Assembly (NCBI GenBank): GCA_964550795.1
Contig: CAZKBH010000003.1
Location: 62,001-126,000, forward strand
From: M3007 sp964550795
GTDB lineage: Bacteria; Bacteroidota; Bacteroidia; Chitinophagales; Saprospiraceae
Direction: 5' to 3'
DNA length: 64,000 bases
Both the position numbers and the translations under genes were made by a program. This document shows, piece by piece, positions 43,951 to 52,868 of this stretch. Position 1 is the first letter of the stretch; each line of letters begins with the position of its first letter. The notes under the pieces are model-generated. The model saw only the letters and a program-made list of their open reading frames with translations. It was not told the origin of the DNA and did no database searches.

Positions 43951-44754
43951 ATGCGATACCTGCTCTTCCTCTGTTTTTTTCCACTGCTGCTCTCCGCTCA
44001 GATCGAGCTGTTTGAGGAAGATTCTATTTTTCACCTCGAAACTCCCACCGATAGCTTCTATGAACAGGAAGAGATAGAAGCGGAGGAATTTTATGTCCGT
44101 CCGCCGTACGTCGCGCCGCCGCTGGAACCAGTGCCACTCCGGGAAATTAAAAAAGGTCAGTGGAATGATGCCACCGGCGACCTTGACTATAGTAAGGATT
44201 TGCCAAAGCCGCCCAAAGAGCGCAAAAAACGGGAACAAAACGAACCCTCTTCGGATTTCGATTGGTCTGGAATCCCTGAAAGTGTGGGGATTTTTTTACA
44301 AATACTGGCCATCCTTTTTGCTTTGGGAATGCTTGCTTACGGGATTTACTGGATGATGCAAGCCCCCCGCAATCGGGTCATTGCTCGGGACGGGACGGAA
44401 ATTACACTAGCCAATTTAGACGAGTACATCCACGAAACAGACTTGGAAAAATTCCTCCGAGAAGCATTGAACGCCTCCAATTGGCCCTTGGCAGTCCGGC
44501 TCTATTTCCTGCAAATTATCAAACAATTGTCTGAAAGAGAGGCCATTGTGTGGTCCAAAGAAAAAACGAACCGCGACTATTTACGCGAAATGCGTGGCCA
44601 TGTATCGGGCGCTCAGTTCCGCGAAGCGACGCGGGAATTTGAACGTGTCTGGTACGGGAATCAACCCGTTTCAGCAGCGGAGTTTGCGCAGTTGGAACCG
44701 ACGTTCAAAGACTTGCTGGGTTCGGTGTCAACCACTGATTCCGGGAAAACTTGA
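43951..44754 (+). CDS. DUF4129 domain-containing membrane protein
   Basis: 267 residues from ATG 43951 (an ATG at 43936 also works). Signal peptide MRYLLFLCFFPLLLSAQ, a periplasmic acidic/proline-rich segment, one membrane helix (VGIFLQILAILFALGMLAYGIYWM) and a cytoplasmic C-terminal DUF4129 helical domain (EALNASNWPLAVRLYFLQIIKQLSE ... TREFERVWYG). In related genomes it sits with SpoIIM-like, MoxR ATPase and DUF58 genes. Here only the SpoIIM-like gene precedes it, 22 bases upstream. Convergent with the helicase. Confidence 0.85.
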   Translation: MRYLLFLCFFPLLLSAQIELFEEDSIFHLETPTDSFYEQEEIEAEEFYVRPPYVAPPLEPVPLREIKKGQWNDATGDLDYSKDLPKPPKERKKREQNEPSSDFDWSGIPESVGIFLQILAILFALGMLAYGIYWMMQAPRNRVIARDGTEITLANLDEYIHETDLEKFLREALNASNWPLAVRLYFLQIIKQLSEREAIVWSKEKTNRDYLREMRGHVSGAQFREATREFERVWYGNQPVSAAEFAQLEPTFKDLLGSVSTTDSGKT

Positions 44755-44762
44755 TGCTGCGT

Positions 44763-47700
44763 TTATTCCTCCGGAATCGAGTTTTCCCGTCTTTCAAAAA
44801 AAACTTCCACGGCCTGCGCCTCCATCGGAAAAATGATCCAATACTGCGTTTTTGGGTCGTTATTTGATGCCTTTAGCGTCTTCTCGCGCAGCAAGGGTGG
44901 CCACCAGGCCAAACTGGGCAACATGGTGGTTGCCACTTGTTTCCATTTTTTCATGCCTTCTGCAAAGGGTGCAAATGCAATGACCACTGGCCCCGTTTCG
45001 GTTTCCAGGTACAAATCGGCTTCCACCCGAAGCAAACGTTTGCCCAGAAAAACTTCTCCGGCATACTTCACCAGCACTTTTTGGGGATTAAATTTGGTTT
45101 GCAAAAAAGCCCTCAAATCCTCCGATTGGCGCAGCAACTGTGAAGCGTTCAATTGTTCACTTATTCCCCTGATTTGCAATTGCTTTTGGGCCGTTTTTTG
45201 TCGAATTTCAGTTGGATAATCCCCCTGTTCAGCGAGCAAAAAGGTTTGCACAGCCTTGCCCAAGACCGGTGTGAAATCGCCCTTAAATTCCAGCCAGCGC
45301 CCCCAGGCAAGTGGCTCGCCAAAACGTGGATGAATGCCGGGCGGCAGTTCAAGTTGGGTATCAATCTGCAAGGGCGGGCGGGTCTGCGGAGATTTACCGC
45401 GCCGTGCGCCATGATAGGTTACCGGAGATTCATCGGGCAAAGTTTCGGGGAAATCTTTGGGTTTGTAGGCGATCTCCGTTTCAATCCGAACCGGGGTTCC
45501 CGCGTGGTAAAAAGGCGTTTCGTCCGAATGTGGGTCCAGGGTTGGAATCGTGTCGTCGCCGTGACTGAACACGCGGTTGAGCCAGCCCGTCCCCTTGACG
45601 GTTGTTGGAAATACAAGGTAGTCCCGCGCCCGTGTCAGCCCGACATAAAGCAATCGGGCCTCTTCTTCCCTTGCGGTTTTGCTGGCTGAAAACCATTCAT
45701 CGGTTTGTTGCAAGGTCGTTTCGAGCGGCGTGTTTTTCAATTGATCGGCATAAGGATTTACCCAAAAACGCAGCCAGCGATTGCCCAGAATATTGTCCAA
45801 ATCCGGTTCCTCTACTTCGCTCACGAGGTTCAAACCCCACACCTGCTCCTTCAATTTTTGATCCAGAGAATGACAGATGCTGAGCGGATATTCCAAACCT
45901 TTCGACCGATGGTAAGTGAGCACTTTCACCGCGTCGTCTGTTTCGCCGGAACCCTGGGCGTCCTGTTCATTGTCTGCTAACTGATTGATCCACAGAAGAA
46001 AACCACCCAATGACGCTGCGGAATGTAGTCTTTGACAAGCGGATTCATAATCCAGGGCATATTTGCGGAGGCGATCTAAATTATCGAGGCGCTGGTCTGG
46101 ATTGCCCAACTGGACCGCCGCCCTGCGCAAGTCGAGTTCCTCCATGACGAGGTTTAGGATTTCGGAGGCGGATAGATCGGCTGTTCGGGGGCGCAATGTG
46201 AGGAGATGGTGCAAAATGGGGGCTTCTCCCCAGCCGCCAGTGTACATGGGCGACGCGGTTTCTTCCGCCAAGTATTGGAGTCTGCGTGCTACAATTTCTG
46301 GCAAATTCATGCCTCCGGTGAGCAACAAAATTTCGGCTGCCGCGAGTGAATCGGAGGGGGTGAGCAGGAATTTCAGGCAAGCCAGCGCAAGCTTGATCTC
46401 TTGGGTATCCAGCAGACCATTCCGGGCGATGGCTGCTTTAAGTCCTGCCCCGTGCAAGGCATCTGCCATGCTCATGCACTGGTGATTGCTTCGGCACAAA
46501 ATCGCAATATCGCCTGGACGTATGCTGCGCACCTGATCTCTTTTTTTGTTGAAAATCAAGGGCTTACGTTCCAATAAAATGCGCACTTGATCTGCAATAC
46601 ACTGATCAAACCAGGGCGAACCGGGTACTTTTTTCTCGTCCAGCTCGGAGCGGAAATGCCAGTGTTGGAGGGGGCGTTGAGGGTTGAGGGATGAGGGTTT
46701 AGAATTTAGCAGCGCGCCCTCAACATTCTCCTCCACCGCCGGCTCCAGCACAATCTGTTCCCTTGGCATCCCTTCAAATGCCCGTTCAAAAATGGCATTT
46801 GTGGCATACACGATATCAGGTCGGCTGCGCCAGGATTTTTTGAGGATATTTTCGTCTTTCACACCGCCCGTAGCTCGAATAATGGCTTGCATGAGCGCTG
46901 GATCGGCTCCTCGAAATCCGTAGATGCTTTGTTTGGGGTCGCCGACCCAGATGGAATGCCTGGCAAGTTGGCTAATTTGCAGAAAAATATCGAGTTGGAT
47001 GGGCGAGGTGTCCTGAAATTCATCCACCAACAGCAGATCCAGCTCCGCGCGGAGGGTTTCACGCACGGTTTCTACCCGCAGCAATCGGCTGACGTAGGTT
47101 TCCATGTCGGTATAATCAATCAGCCCGCGTTTTTGCTTGTACTGTTCGTACTCGTGCAGGGCATCTGCGGCGATGTCAAAAACGAGTTCGATATAGCCTC
47201 GGATGTCTTGATGAAATTGCGGGTGCGCATCGTGGCTGAGGGCAATTTGCCGGAGGTCTTCCATCAAATCCCGGCTTTTTGCACCGGGATTGGTCTTGGC
47301 AATTTTGACCCACTCATGCCAGTACAATTCGCCCCGGTACTTGAGTTGATTTTGAAATTGTTTTAAAATTTCAGCCGCATCACGCGTAGTTTTGGTGGTG
47401 TCGGCCTCGTTGGCATCCAGGGCGGCCACGGTTTGGTCTATGGCAGCAAGGAGGCGGTTGTTCCAGATTACGGGGTCGGTGTTCTGGACGGTTGGAAGCA
47501 GGCGTTCAAATTTTTCCCAGGACCGCAATTTGCTCGTTTCCAACACTTTACGGTCAAAATTATTGGCTCTGGCTACGTCCGTAAGATTCCGGATGTCGCG
47601 CCGCCAATCGTACGCTTCCCCGATGCCTTTTTTGGTCAAACCCAATCGGTCGGCCAGTACATTCATCCGTTCGATGCGTGGCTCCGTCAGCACCTGAGCA

Positions 47701-48065
47701 AGGGATTCATTGAACAGGCGTTGTTCGTCGCCATCCGCGATGATTTCCACGAGGGGCGACACCCCGGCTTCGAAAGCGAACCGTTGTAACAATCTGGTTC
47801 CAATGCTGTGGACCGTCCCGATGAGTGCCTCCCCAAGTTCGTTGGCGGCCTCGGTCATGCCCACTTCGAGCAAGCGCAGACGGACGCGTTCTTGTAGTTC
47901 TGCCGCCGCTTTTTTGGTAAAGGTGGTGGCCATGATGCCCGCGGGCCGCACGTCGTTCTGGAGCAGCTTCACCATGCGCTGCGTGAGCGTATAGGTTTTG
48001 CCAGAACCGGCTCCGGCAGAAATGACTTCAATGTTGAGCGGGGTATGGGTTGGGTTGTTTGGCAC
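44763..48065 (-). CDS. UvrD/AddA-like ATP-dependent helicase with degenerate nuclease domain
   Basis: 1100 residues. A GTG start at 48065 is used because the next Met is beyond the Walker A motif. Superfamily 1 helicase motifs: AGAGSGKT (17-24), TFTKKAAAELQERV, LLVDEFQDTS, VGDPKQSIYGFRGAD, VLTYHRSKGLEYP and LYVGLTRARDYLV. The C-terminal domain has EADLYLETETGPVVIAFAP where AddA nucleases have a G-x-D and D-Y-K pair; the Lys motif is absent, so the nuclease is probably inactive. AddA/RecB proteins process DNA double-strand breaks with a partner; no addB is in the window. A low-complexity tract (about 46675-46715) adds a short linker in the protein. Confidence 0.87.
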   Translation of the reverse strand: MPNNPTHTPLNIEVISAGAGSGKTYTLTQRMVKLLQNDVRPAGIMATTFTKKAAAELQERVRLRLLEVGMTEAANELGEALIGTVHSIGTRLLQRFAFEAGVSPLVEIIADGDEQRLFNESLAQVLTEPRIERMNVLADRLGLTKKGIGEAYDWRRDIRNLTDVARANNFDRKVLETSKLRSWEKFERLLPTVQNTDPVIWNNRLLAAIDQTVAALDANEADTTKTTRDAAEILKQFQNQLKYRGELYWHEWVKIAKTNPGAKSRDLMEDLRQIALSHDAHPQFHQDIRGYIELVFDIAADALHEYEQYKQKRGLIDYTDMETYVSRLLRVETVRETLRAELDLLLVDEFQDTSPIQLDIFLQISQLARHSIWVGDPKQSIYGFRGADPALMQAIIRATGGVKDENILKKSWRSRPDIVYATNAIFERAFEGMPREQIVLEPAVEENVEGALLNSKPSSLNPQRPLQHWHFRSELDEKKVPGSPWFDQCIADQVRILLERKPLIFNKKRDQVRSIRPGDIAILCRSNHQCMSMADALHGAGLKAAIARNGLLDTQEIKLALACLKFLLTPSDSLAAAEILLLTGGMNLPEIVARRLQYLAEETASPMYTGGWGEAPILHHLLTLRPRTADLSASEILNLVMEELDLRRAAVQLGNPDQRLDNLDRLRKYALDYESACQRLHSAASLGGFLLWINQLADNEQDAQGSGETDDAVKVLTYHRSKGLEYPLSICHSLDQKLKEQVWGLNLVSEVEEPDLDNILGNRWLRFWVNPYADQLKNTPLETTLQQTDEWFSASKTAREEEARLLYVGLTRARDYLVFPTTVKGTGWLNRVFSHGDDTIPTLDPHSDETPFYHAGTPVRIETEIAYKPKDFPETLPDESPVTYHGARRGKSPQTRPPLQIDTQLELPPGIHPRFGEPLAWGRWLEFKGDFTPVLGKAVQTFLLAEQGDYPTEIRQKTAQKQLQIRGISEQLNASQLLRQSEDLRAFLQTKFNPQKVLVKYAGEVFLGKRLLRVEADLYLETETGPVVIAFAPFAEGMKKWKQVATTMLPSLAWWPPLLREKTLKASNNDPKTQYWIIFPMEAQAVEVFFERRENSIPEE

Positions 48066-48136
48066 GACGCGGCAATTTGTTTCGGGCGAAGGTCGAAAAT
48101 CGCCGTGAGTATTTCTGCCGGAGGATTAATAAGCGG

Positions 48137-48144
48137 TACGTTTG
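48137..48144 (+). promoter_or_regulatory. -7 element TACGTTTG
   Basis: Perfect TAnnTTTG match 15 nt before the lipoprotein ATG at 48160; no clear -33 TTG. Confidence 0.5.
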
Positions 48145-48159
48145 AGGCAAATTTCATCC

Positions 48160-48765
48160 ATGTACCAGCCATTTGCGTTGTTTGCGGTCCTATTATTGTT
48201 TTCCTGCAATTCCCCTGAAATCCAACTGGGGCGATTGCAGCACAGTTTTGGGGAACAATTTGCGAAACAGGATTTTTTTGAGGTTCAATTTAAAAAAGAG
48301 GTGCTGTTGTTGCCACTCCCGCCAAATGCAAAGCAATCTGGAGAACTTAAAACTTCCGCAGAAGCGTTGCAAAAAGTGGCAAATTCCATTGAAATAAAGG
48401 CGCTCAATACGACCCAACAAAAGCAGTTGTTACAAATCCGCGCAGCTTTGGAAGATTGTGTAACCCACGCCGGGAATCCATTGTTTGATCCTTCGCGTTG
48501 CGCCATTTCTGCCAAATTGCAGCAATATTCTGAGCATGCGGAGCTGGCCGTTTTACTGGAAAATATCCCAAACTATTATGCCCGGGTCGAGCAAGGTTGG
48601 CAAACGCCAGACAGCCGATTTGTGGACAAAGCGGTAACGGAGTCGCAAATTGCGCTTGATTTACTCAAGAAATTGGAGGAAAACTCGAAGAAGGAATTGA
48701 TTGGACAAGCCCGTGCGGCGGTCAAAGATTTCATCGGACTATGCCAAAGTGCTGTTTTAGAGTAA
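48160..48765 (+). CDS. Hypothetical lipoprotein
   Basis: 201 residues. Lipobox LLLFSC in MYQPFALFAVLLLFSCNS predicts a lipid-modified protein. The mature part is helical with heptad-like patterns (NSIEIKALNTTQQKQLLQIRAALEDCV and LLKKLEENSKKELIGQARAAVKDFIGLC). Divergent from the helicase. No family recognised. Confidence 0.75.
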   Translation: MYQPFALFAVLLLFSCNSPEIQLGRLQHSFGEQFAKQDFFEVQFKKEVLLLPLPPNAKQSGELKTSAEALQKVANSIEIKALNTTQQKQLLQIRAALEDCVTHAGNPLFDPSRCAISAKLQQYSEHAELAVLLENIPNYYARVEQGWQTPDSRFVDKAVTESQIALDLLKKLEENSKKELIGQARAAVKDFIGLCQSAVLE

Positions 48766-48787
48766 AATGGCGGTCAATGGCTCAAAT

Positions 48788-49217
48788 TTAGATGGAATTT
48801 GCCTGGTTTTTATCTGCAATGATGTCCTTCAGCTCCTTTAAAAAAGCGTACTGCTGCGGCAAAACACGTTTGAAAGCTTCTTTAACGGTCACGTAGGTGC
48901 CTTTTTCAAAGTCCACCACCAAGTGTTTGATGTGCAGTCTGGCTTTTTCTTTGGCCACCCGGAAATCTTCGTACACCAAGGCACGAAGGGAAGGAATCTC
49001 GTGCCAATCNNNNNNNNNNGATGGCTTTGCGGGTATCGCCGTTGGCATCGGCCACGGGATCCAGTTCGATGCAATTGGCTGCGGACCGATCCTGCGCGGT
49101 ATCATTGGCAAAGGGAGAAGAAAGTGAACCATCACTTTCCTGATCCACTAAAAACACTTCGAGGCCACCTTCGCGGACCCGATAAATGATTACATCTACT
49201 TGTTCGTTCGATTGCAC
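48788..49217 (-). CDS. NUDIX-like hydrolase, interrupted by a 10-N gap
   Basis: It starts at GTG 49217 (VQSNEQVDVIIYRVREGGLEVFLVDQ) and ends SFKELKDIIADKNQANSI-like at 48788, about 140 residues. The frame ends exactly at a codon before the gap (DTRKAI) and resumes exactly at a codon after it (DWHEIPSLRALVYEDF), so the true gap is a multiple of three; the family I recall has four residues here. The fold start (VDVIIYRV) and C-terminal AFKRVLPQQYAFLKELKD match a small Bacteroidota NUDIX family. The NUDIX box itself is not clearly intact in the visible part. Confidence 0.7.
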
Positions 49218-49352
49218 AGTAATAAAATTTGAACTTGAACGCGCTATGGAGCAAAAGGTTTGCTGCTTTGGGCCGACAAAGAAAGGAAAATTTTTGCGAA
49301 CTGGTTTGGGACTGGAGTTTAGGCTTCCTACAAATGAAAAGCCGCCAGATCG

Positions 49353-49362
49353 NNNNNNNNNN
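49353..49362. other. Assembly gap (10 N) hiding most of a duplicated gene
   Basis: The gene on its right stops after 52 codons, and the sequence on its left begins inside the terminator repeat (CTACAAATGAAAAGCCGCC, also at 49717). A few hundred bases are probably absent, so 10 is not the true length. A similar gap of 10 N is at 49010-49019. Confidence 0.75.
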
Positions 49363-49519
49363 CGAGTTCGATGTAGTGTGCTGTCAGCCGTTCAGGCGCA
49401 GTTTCGTTTGCAAACGGTGCAGAGAGCGAACCGTCATTTTCCTGGTCCACCAGGAATACTTCCAGGCCGCTTTCGCGCACCCTGTAAATGATTACATCCA
49501 CTTGTTCGTTCGATTGCAC
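49363..49519 (-). CDS. Second NUDIX-like gene, 5' part only, cut by a gap
   Basis: GTG 49519 starts a 52-codon segment nearly identical to the start of the neighbouring NUDIX gene (VQSNEQVDVIIYRVRESGLE ...). It runs into the 10-N gap at 49353-49362. The DNA beyond the gap is the upstream flank of the other copy, not coding, so the rest of this gene is missing from the assembly. Upstream flanks of the two copies are also similar, indicating a tandem duplication. Confidence 0.75.
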
Positions 49520-49725
49520 GATGATAAAATTTGAACTTGAACGTGCTTTTGTGAAAAAGGTTTGCTGATTGAGGCTTGCAAAGAAAGTAAAAAATTTTGA
49601 ACTCCGGCCAATCTGCTTGAAACGACCATCCTTATCGGAACGCGGCCTGAGTTTTTTGTACGGTAAAGGACATTACAACCAATTTGCAACCGGCTCAAAT
49701 CAACTAATTACCCTACGCTACAAAT

Positions 49726-49760
49726 GAAAAGCCGCCAGATCGCTTGCGCGACTGACGGCT
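49726..49760 (-). terminator. Terminator downstream of the HAD gene
   Basis: On the minus strand AGCCG-TCAG ... CTGGCGGCT forms an imperfect hairpin with a GCAA-type loop, followed by TTTT. The rest of 49520-49844 holds the leader of the NUDIX copy; I see no gene in it. Part of this terminator recurs at 49331-49352. Confidence 0.6.
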
Positions 49761-49844
49761 AATAAACCCCAAAAAACCAAATGAAAACTGATGCAAAGGC
49801 CGGGAAAATTTTTGACATTGTCAAGTGTTTGGCCAAAAAAATTT

Positions 49845-50513
49845 TCAAAAGGCTCCTTTTTTTTTCAACACCTCCGCAAGACCTGCGGCATCGGGCACTA
49901 CATAATCGGCTCCTGCATCCCAAAGTTTTTGCCCGTGACCATCATGGACATGGGTAGCCCCCAGAAATCCAACTGTTTGAATACCAGCACTTTTTGCCGC
50001 TAAAACACCGGTTACGCTGTCTTCCACAACCAAGGTTTCCTTGGGCGAAAGCCCCAGCGATTCCAGGGCAAAAAGATATACATCCGGCGATGGCTTCGGA
50101 TTGTCCACTTGCTCGGCAGAAAAGATTTTTCCATCCAGGGCGCCATGCAGCCGTACCCTTCTCAGGCATTTTTCCACGTGCAATACGCTGCCATTCGACA
50201 CCATGCTCTTTGGCACCTTCAGGTTTCGGAAAAGGGTGGGCATTCCCCGGATAGCACGGAGCGTGGTTTGAAAGGCATCTTTATGTCCGTCATGGATTTG
50301 TTGGATAAAATGCTCGGGTGGCACAAAGCCTTCCTCTTCCTGAAGTGCAGTTAAGATGTCGCGGGTTCGGAGGCCAGGGTACCGCATATTATATTGTTGC
50401 TCGGAGAGGTGTAGGCCGTGTAGCGCGAGGAATTTCAGCATAATTCGGGAGGAGATAATCTCGGAATCCACGATTGTGCCGTCGTTGTCGAAAAGGACGT
50501 GTTTAATGTTCAT
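49845..50513 (-). CDS. HAD-superfamily hydrolase, subfamily IA
   Basis: 222 residues. Motif I FDNDGTIVDSE (nucleophile Asp9, acid Asp11), the helical cap (about 17-85), motif II MVSNGS, motif III NPKPSPDVY and motif IV VVEDSVTGVLAAKSAG are all present. Closest in style to beta-phosphoglucomutase/phosphatase-type enzymes, but the substrate is not assignable. Upstream lies a small membrane-protein gene with its own terminator. Confidence 0.9.
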   Translation of the reverse strand: MNIKHVLFDNDGTIVDSEIISSRIMLKFLALHGLHLSEQQYNMRYPGLRTRDILTALQEEEGFVPPEHFIQQIHDGHKDAFQTTLRAIRGMPTLFRNLKVPKSMVSNGSVLHVEKCLRRVRLHGALDGKIFSAEQVDNPKPSPDVYLFALESLGLSPKETLVVEDSVTGVLAAKSAGIQTVGFLGATHVHDGHGQKLWDAGADYVVPDAAGLAEVLKKKGAF

Positions 50514-50524
50514 GAGAGAACAAC

Positions 50525-50561
50525 AAAAAAAACCGCAACAGTGCCAACGCCCCTTGCGGTT
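50525..50561 (-). terminator. Intrinsic terminator of the small membrane-protein gene
   Basis: On the minus strand AACCGCAA pairs with TTGCGGTT and the hairpin is followed by a U-run. Confidence 0.75.
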
Positions 50562-50589
50562 TTCATGAAAATGTACGCTCTGTTGGCAA

Positions 50590-50718
50590 TTATTTGCCGA
50601 AATCTAATACAGAGCTGCGGTTGTACAGCATGAGCAGCACTGCAACGAGGAAAAATAGGCCCATGAAGATGTAGAGCATGCAATACCCCTTGCCACGTGT
50701 GTTTTTGATATCGTCCAT
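50590..50718 (-). CDS. Small single-pass membrane protein, 42 residues
   Basis: Starts MDDIKNTRGKGYC and has one membrane helix (MLYIFMGLFFLVAVLLMLY), ending NRSSVLDFGK. It has its own -7 element (TACTTTTG at 50757-50764) and terminator, which supports a real gene. The positive residues before the helix suggest the N-terminus stays in the cytoplasm. Function unknown. Confidence 0.65.
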   Translation of the reverse strand: MDDIKNTRGKGYCMLYIFMGLFFLVAVLLMLYNRSSVLDFGK

Positions 50719-50756
50719 ATGTCCAGCGAAATTAGGTGGTGCAAAAAAAAGTGGTG

Positions 50757-50764
50757 CAAAAGTA
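50757..50764 (-). promoter_or_regulatory. -7 element TACTTTTG for the small membrane protein
   Basis: Perfect TAnnTTTG match on the minus strand, about 38 nt upstream of the ATG at 50718. Confidence 0.55.
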
Positions 50765-50974
50765 GAAAAGCCCAAACCAGATTCTGATACAACCGCGTTT
50801 TTTTTCGCATTTTCAGAATGGATTTAAACATCGCTGAAGACTCCAAAAATGTTTTTTTGCCAAAATTCACTTTTTTTGAAACTCTAAACCCTTGATTTCC
50901 AAAAAGTTTAGAAATTTGTGAGGCGAAAAATGGCATACTTTGTGCCAAGCTATCGTCGGCGCAAGTCTTTTACC

Positions 50975-51850
50975 ATGAATTTTTTTCTGGAAGACCCTAT
51001 ATTGTTTTGGCTCGTGTGGGGCATTTTCACACTGGCAGGGACCATCATCGGATGGTCCTTGCGAGCGAACACCTCCGAAAAAGAGGTGCGTGGCGCTTTG
51101 GGTCGGATTGAACAGGAAAAAAATACGCTGGCAAGACTTTACACACAGGTAAAACACCAACACGATCTTCGAGAAGCTGACTTTCGCCGAGCCGTTCTGG
51201 ATCTGGATAAACTCCGGACTATCATTCAACTACTTGAGGATGAACGCTCTACGCTGCTCCCGGATGCACCTTTCAATGCTGCGCGAATTGCCAGTGCCGA
51301 AGCCGCCGCGGCACAATACGCGCAAAAGCTAGCAGCACTCGAAGTCCTCGCAAACGGCCTCAGAACCAGAAACAATGAACTCTCCGATCAACTTGCCGTT
51401 GCCCAAAAAGAGATCGGAGACTGGGACACGCTCTATCGGGGTTTCAAGGCCACACAGGAACGACTAGCCAATTTTGAACAAAAATCGCTCACCCTGGAAT
51501 CCGAGCGCGACACCCTGCGACGTGAACTCTCTCAAGCCCGCACGGAGATGGAAATGCTTCAGCAGGAACTCCAACAAAAAGGTGAAAACCAGACTCAAAA
51601 GCAAAAAAGCTCGCGAAAGGGGAGCGTTGCTGAACCTCAAATGGACGACCTGAAAAGTATCAAAGGCATCGCTCCGTTTGTGCAGCGTTTATCCGGTATG
51701 GGGATTTCAACTTTCGCCCAGATTAGTCGCTGGGACGACGATACGGTGATCGCAGTGGCTAAAACATTGGATATCAGCCCCGGCAAAATTTATCGCGACG
51801 ACTGGGTAGGCCAGGCCCAGCGATTGACCGGTGAACGGCGCTACTGCTAG
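50975..51850 (+). CDS. Membrane-anchored coiled-coil protein with helix-hairpin-helix domain
   Basis: 291 residues from ATG 50975. One N-terminal membrane helix (ILFWLVWGIFTLAGTIIGW), then about 170 residues of coiled coil with heptads, and a C-terminal H3TH-like domain (DDLKSIKGIAPFVQRLSGMGISTFAQISRWDDDTVIAVAKTL). The last domain resembles the small HhH modules found in polymerase- or L21-associated proteins of Bacteroidota and may bind DNA or protein. Role unknown; a link between membrane and nucleoid is one possibility. Convergent with the acyltransferase gene. Confidence 0.78.
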   Translation: MNFFLEDPILFWLVWGIFTLAGTIIGWSLRANTSEKEVRGALGRIEQEKNTLARLYTQVKHQHDLREADFRRAVLDLDKLRTIIQLLEDERSTLLPDAPFNAARIASAEAAAAQYAQKLAALEVLANGLRTRNNELSDQLAVAQKEIGDWDTLYRGFKATQERLANFEQKSLTLESERDTLRRELSQARTEMEMLQQELQQKGENQTQKQKSSRKGSVAEPQMDDLKSIKGIAPFVQRLSGMGISTFAQISRWDDDTVIAVAKTLDISPGKIYRDDWVGQAQRLTGERRYC

Positions 51851-51865
51851 CGGTGAGGATCATCA

Positions 51866-52813
51866 TTAGCTTTTCAAAAATTTCCACCATTTCAAAAAAA
51901 CTGACCACTCGTGGCGAACCCTAAAGTAGGGTCTTTGTTGCGCGCCAAATTCGCGGCAGCTATGTTCTATGGTACGAATCATGCTGCCTTCAAAATCGAA
52001 TATTGGCACCCTCACTACATTTTTGGCATACAAAATAGCCGCCCACTTGAGCAAAACAGCCGCTCCGGAATTACGCGAAGCGGGATCGTCGCCGCTCATC
52101 AGGTAATATGCCGATGTTTTGTCCCAAACCAGCAATGCGGCGGAGTGTAGGTCTCCTGTTTCCGGGTCTGTGGCGAAAAAAAGTTTGCCACAACCAAGCT
52201 CAGAAATAGCTGCGTACAAACTTTGTAAAAACTGGAAATCAATCGAAGTTTTCAACCCTTGACGCTCAAAACTGGCGCGCACAAGTCGGTGCAGTTCACT
52301 CAGGGGCAGATCGTCGCGGAGAACCAACCTGGCTTTGGCGGCATTAATTTTTTTTATATAATCTTTTTCTATATTTTTTATAATTAATTCTTCAGGCGGT
52401 TCAAGCGAAAGGGTATAGGAGTACTGCGTGGTTTGTTTGAACCCTTTCCAATAGAAAGGCAGCCAGTTCGTGACAGTATAGTTGAAATTCTGTTCAAAAG
52501 CCGCGAGTTGCTCAGGAAGTTGTTCGATTAACTCCCTGTAAAGGCGCATTTCCCACTTTAAATTGCGGTATTCCGGCAGCAAAAACGGACCTAACTGTTT
52601 ACAAAGTTTGGGCATCGTGACGTATTTCCAAGCAAGTTTATGCTTCAAAAAATAGGGCAACACAGCCACTGTTCGGCCATTTTTCTGCACTACTGCAGCA
52701 TCCCAACTGCCCTCCGGGCATACCGCATCCAAATACCAAGGCTGCATGAACAGCGGTAAATCAGCCACTTCAGAGGCAAATGTTCGGTACTCGTCGCGAT
52801 GATGTGTGGACAT
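51866..52813 (-). CDS. FemAB/GNAT-like acyltransferase
   Basis: 315 residues from ATG 52813. No signal peptide. The C-terminal GNAT-type half has LFFATDPETGDLHSAALLVWDKTSAYYLMSGDD and VPIFDFEGSM, as in BioF2-like/FemAB-like acetyltransferases that act on polysaccharide or peptidoglycan precursors (DUF482/PF13480 type). A longer frame upstream overlaps the end of the barrel gene and was rejected. Substrate unknown. Confidence 0.8.
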   Translation of the reverse strand: MSTHHRDEYRTFASEVADLPLFMQPWYLDAVCPEGSWDAAVVQKNGRTVAVLPYFLKHKLAWKYVTMPKLCKQLGPFLLPEYRNLKWEMRLYRELIEQLPEQLAAFEQNFNYTVTNWLPFYWKGFKQTTQYSYTLSLEPPEELIIKNIEKDYIKKINAAKARLVLRDDLPLSELHRLVRASFERQGLKTSIDFQFLQSLYAAISELGCGKLFFATDPETGDLHSAALLVWDKTSAYYLMSGDDPASRNSGAAVLLKWAAILYAKNVVRVPIFDFEGSMIRTIEHSCREFGAQQRPYFRVRHEWSVFLKWWKFLKS

Positions 52814-52868
52814 TGCTTTGGTTTGCGTACGCAAAGAAAGGGTGTTCGGTTGAGTTTGTCGGCGCGGA

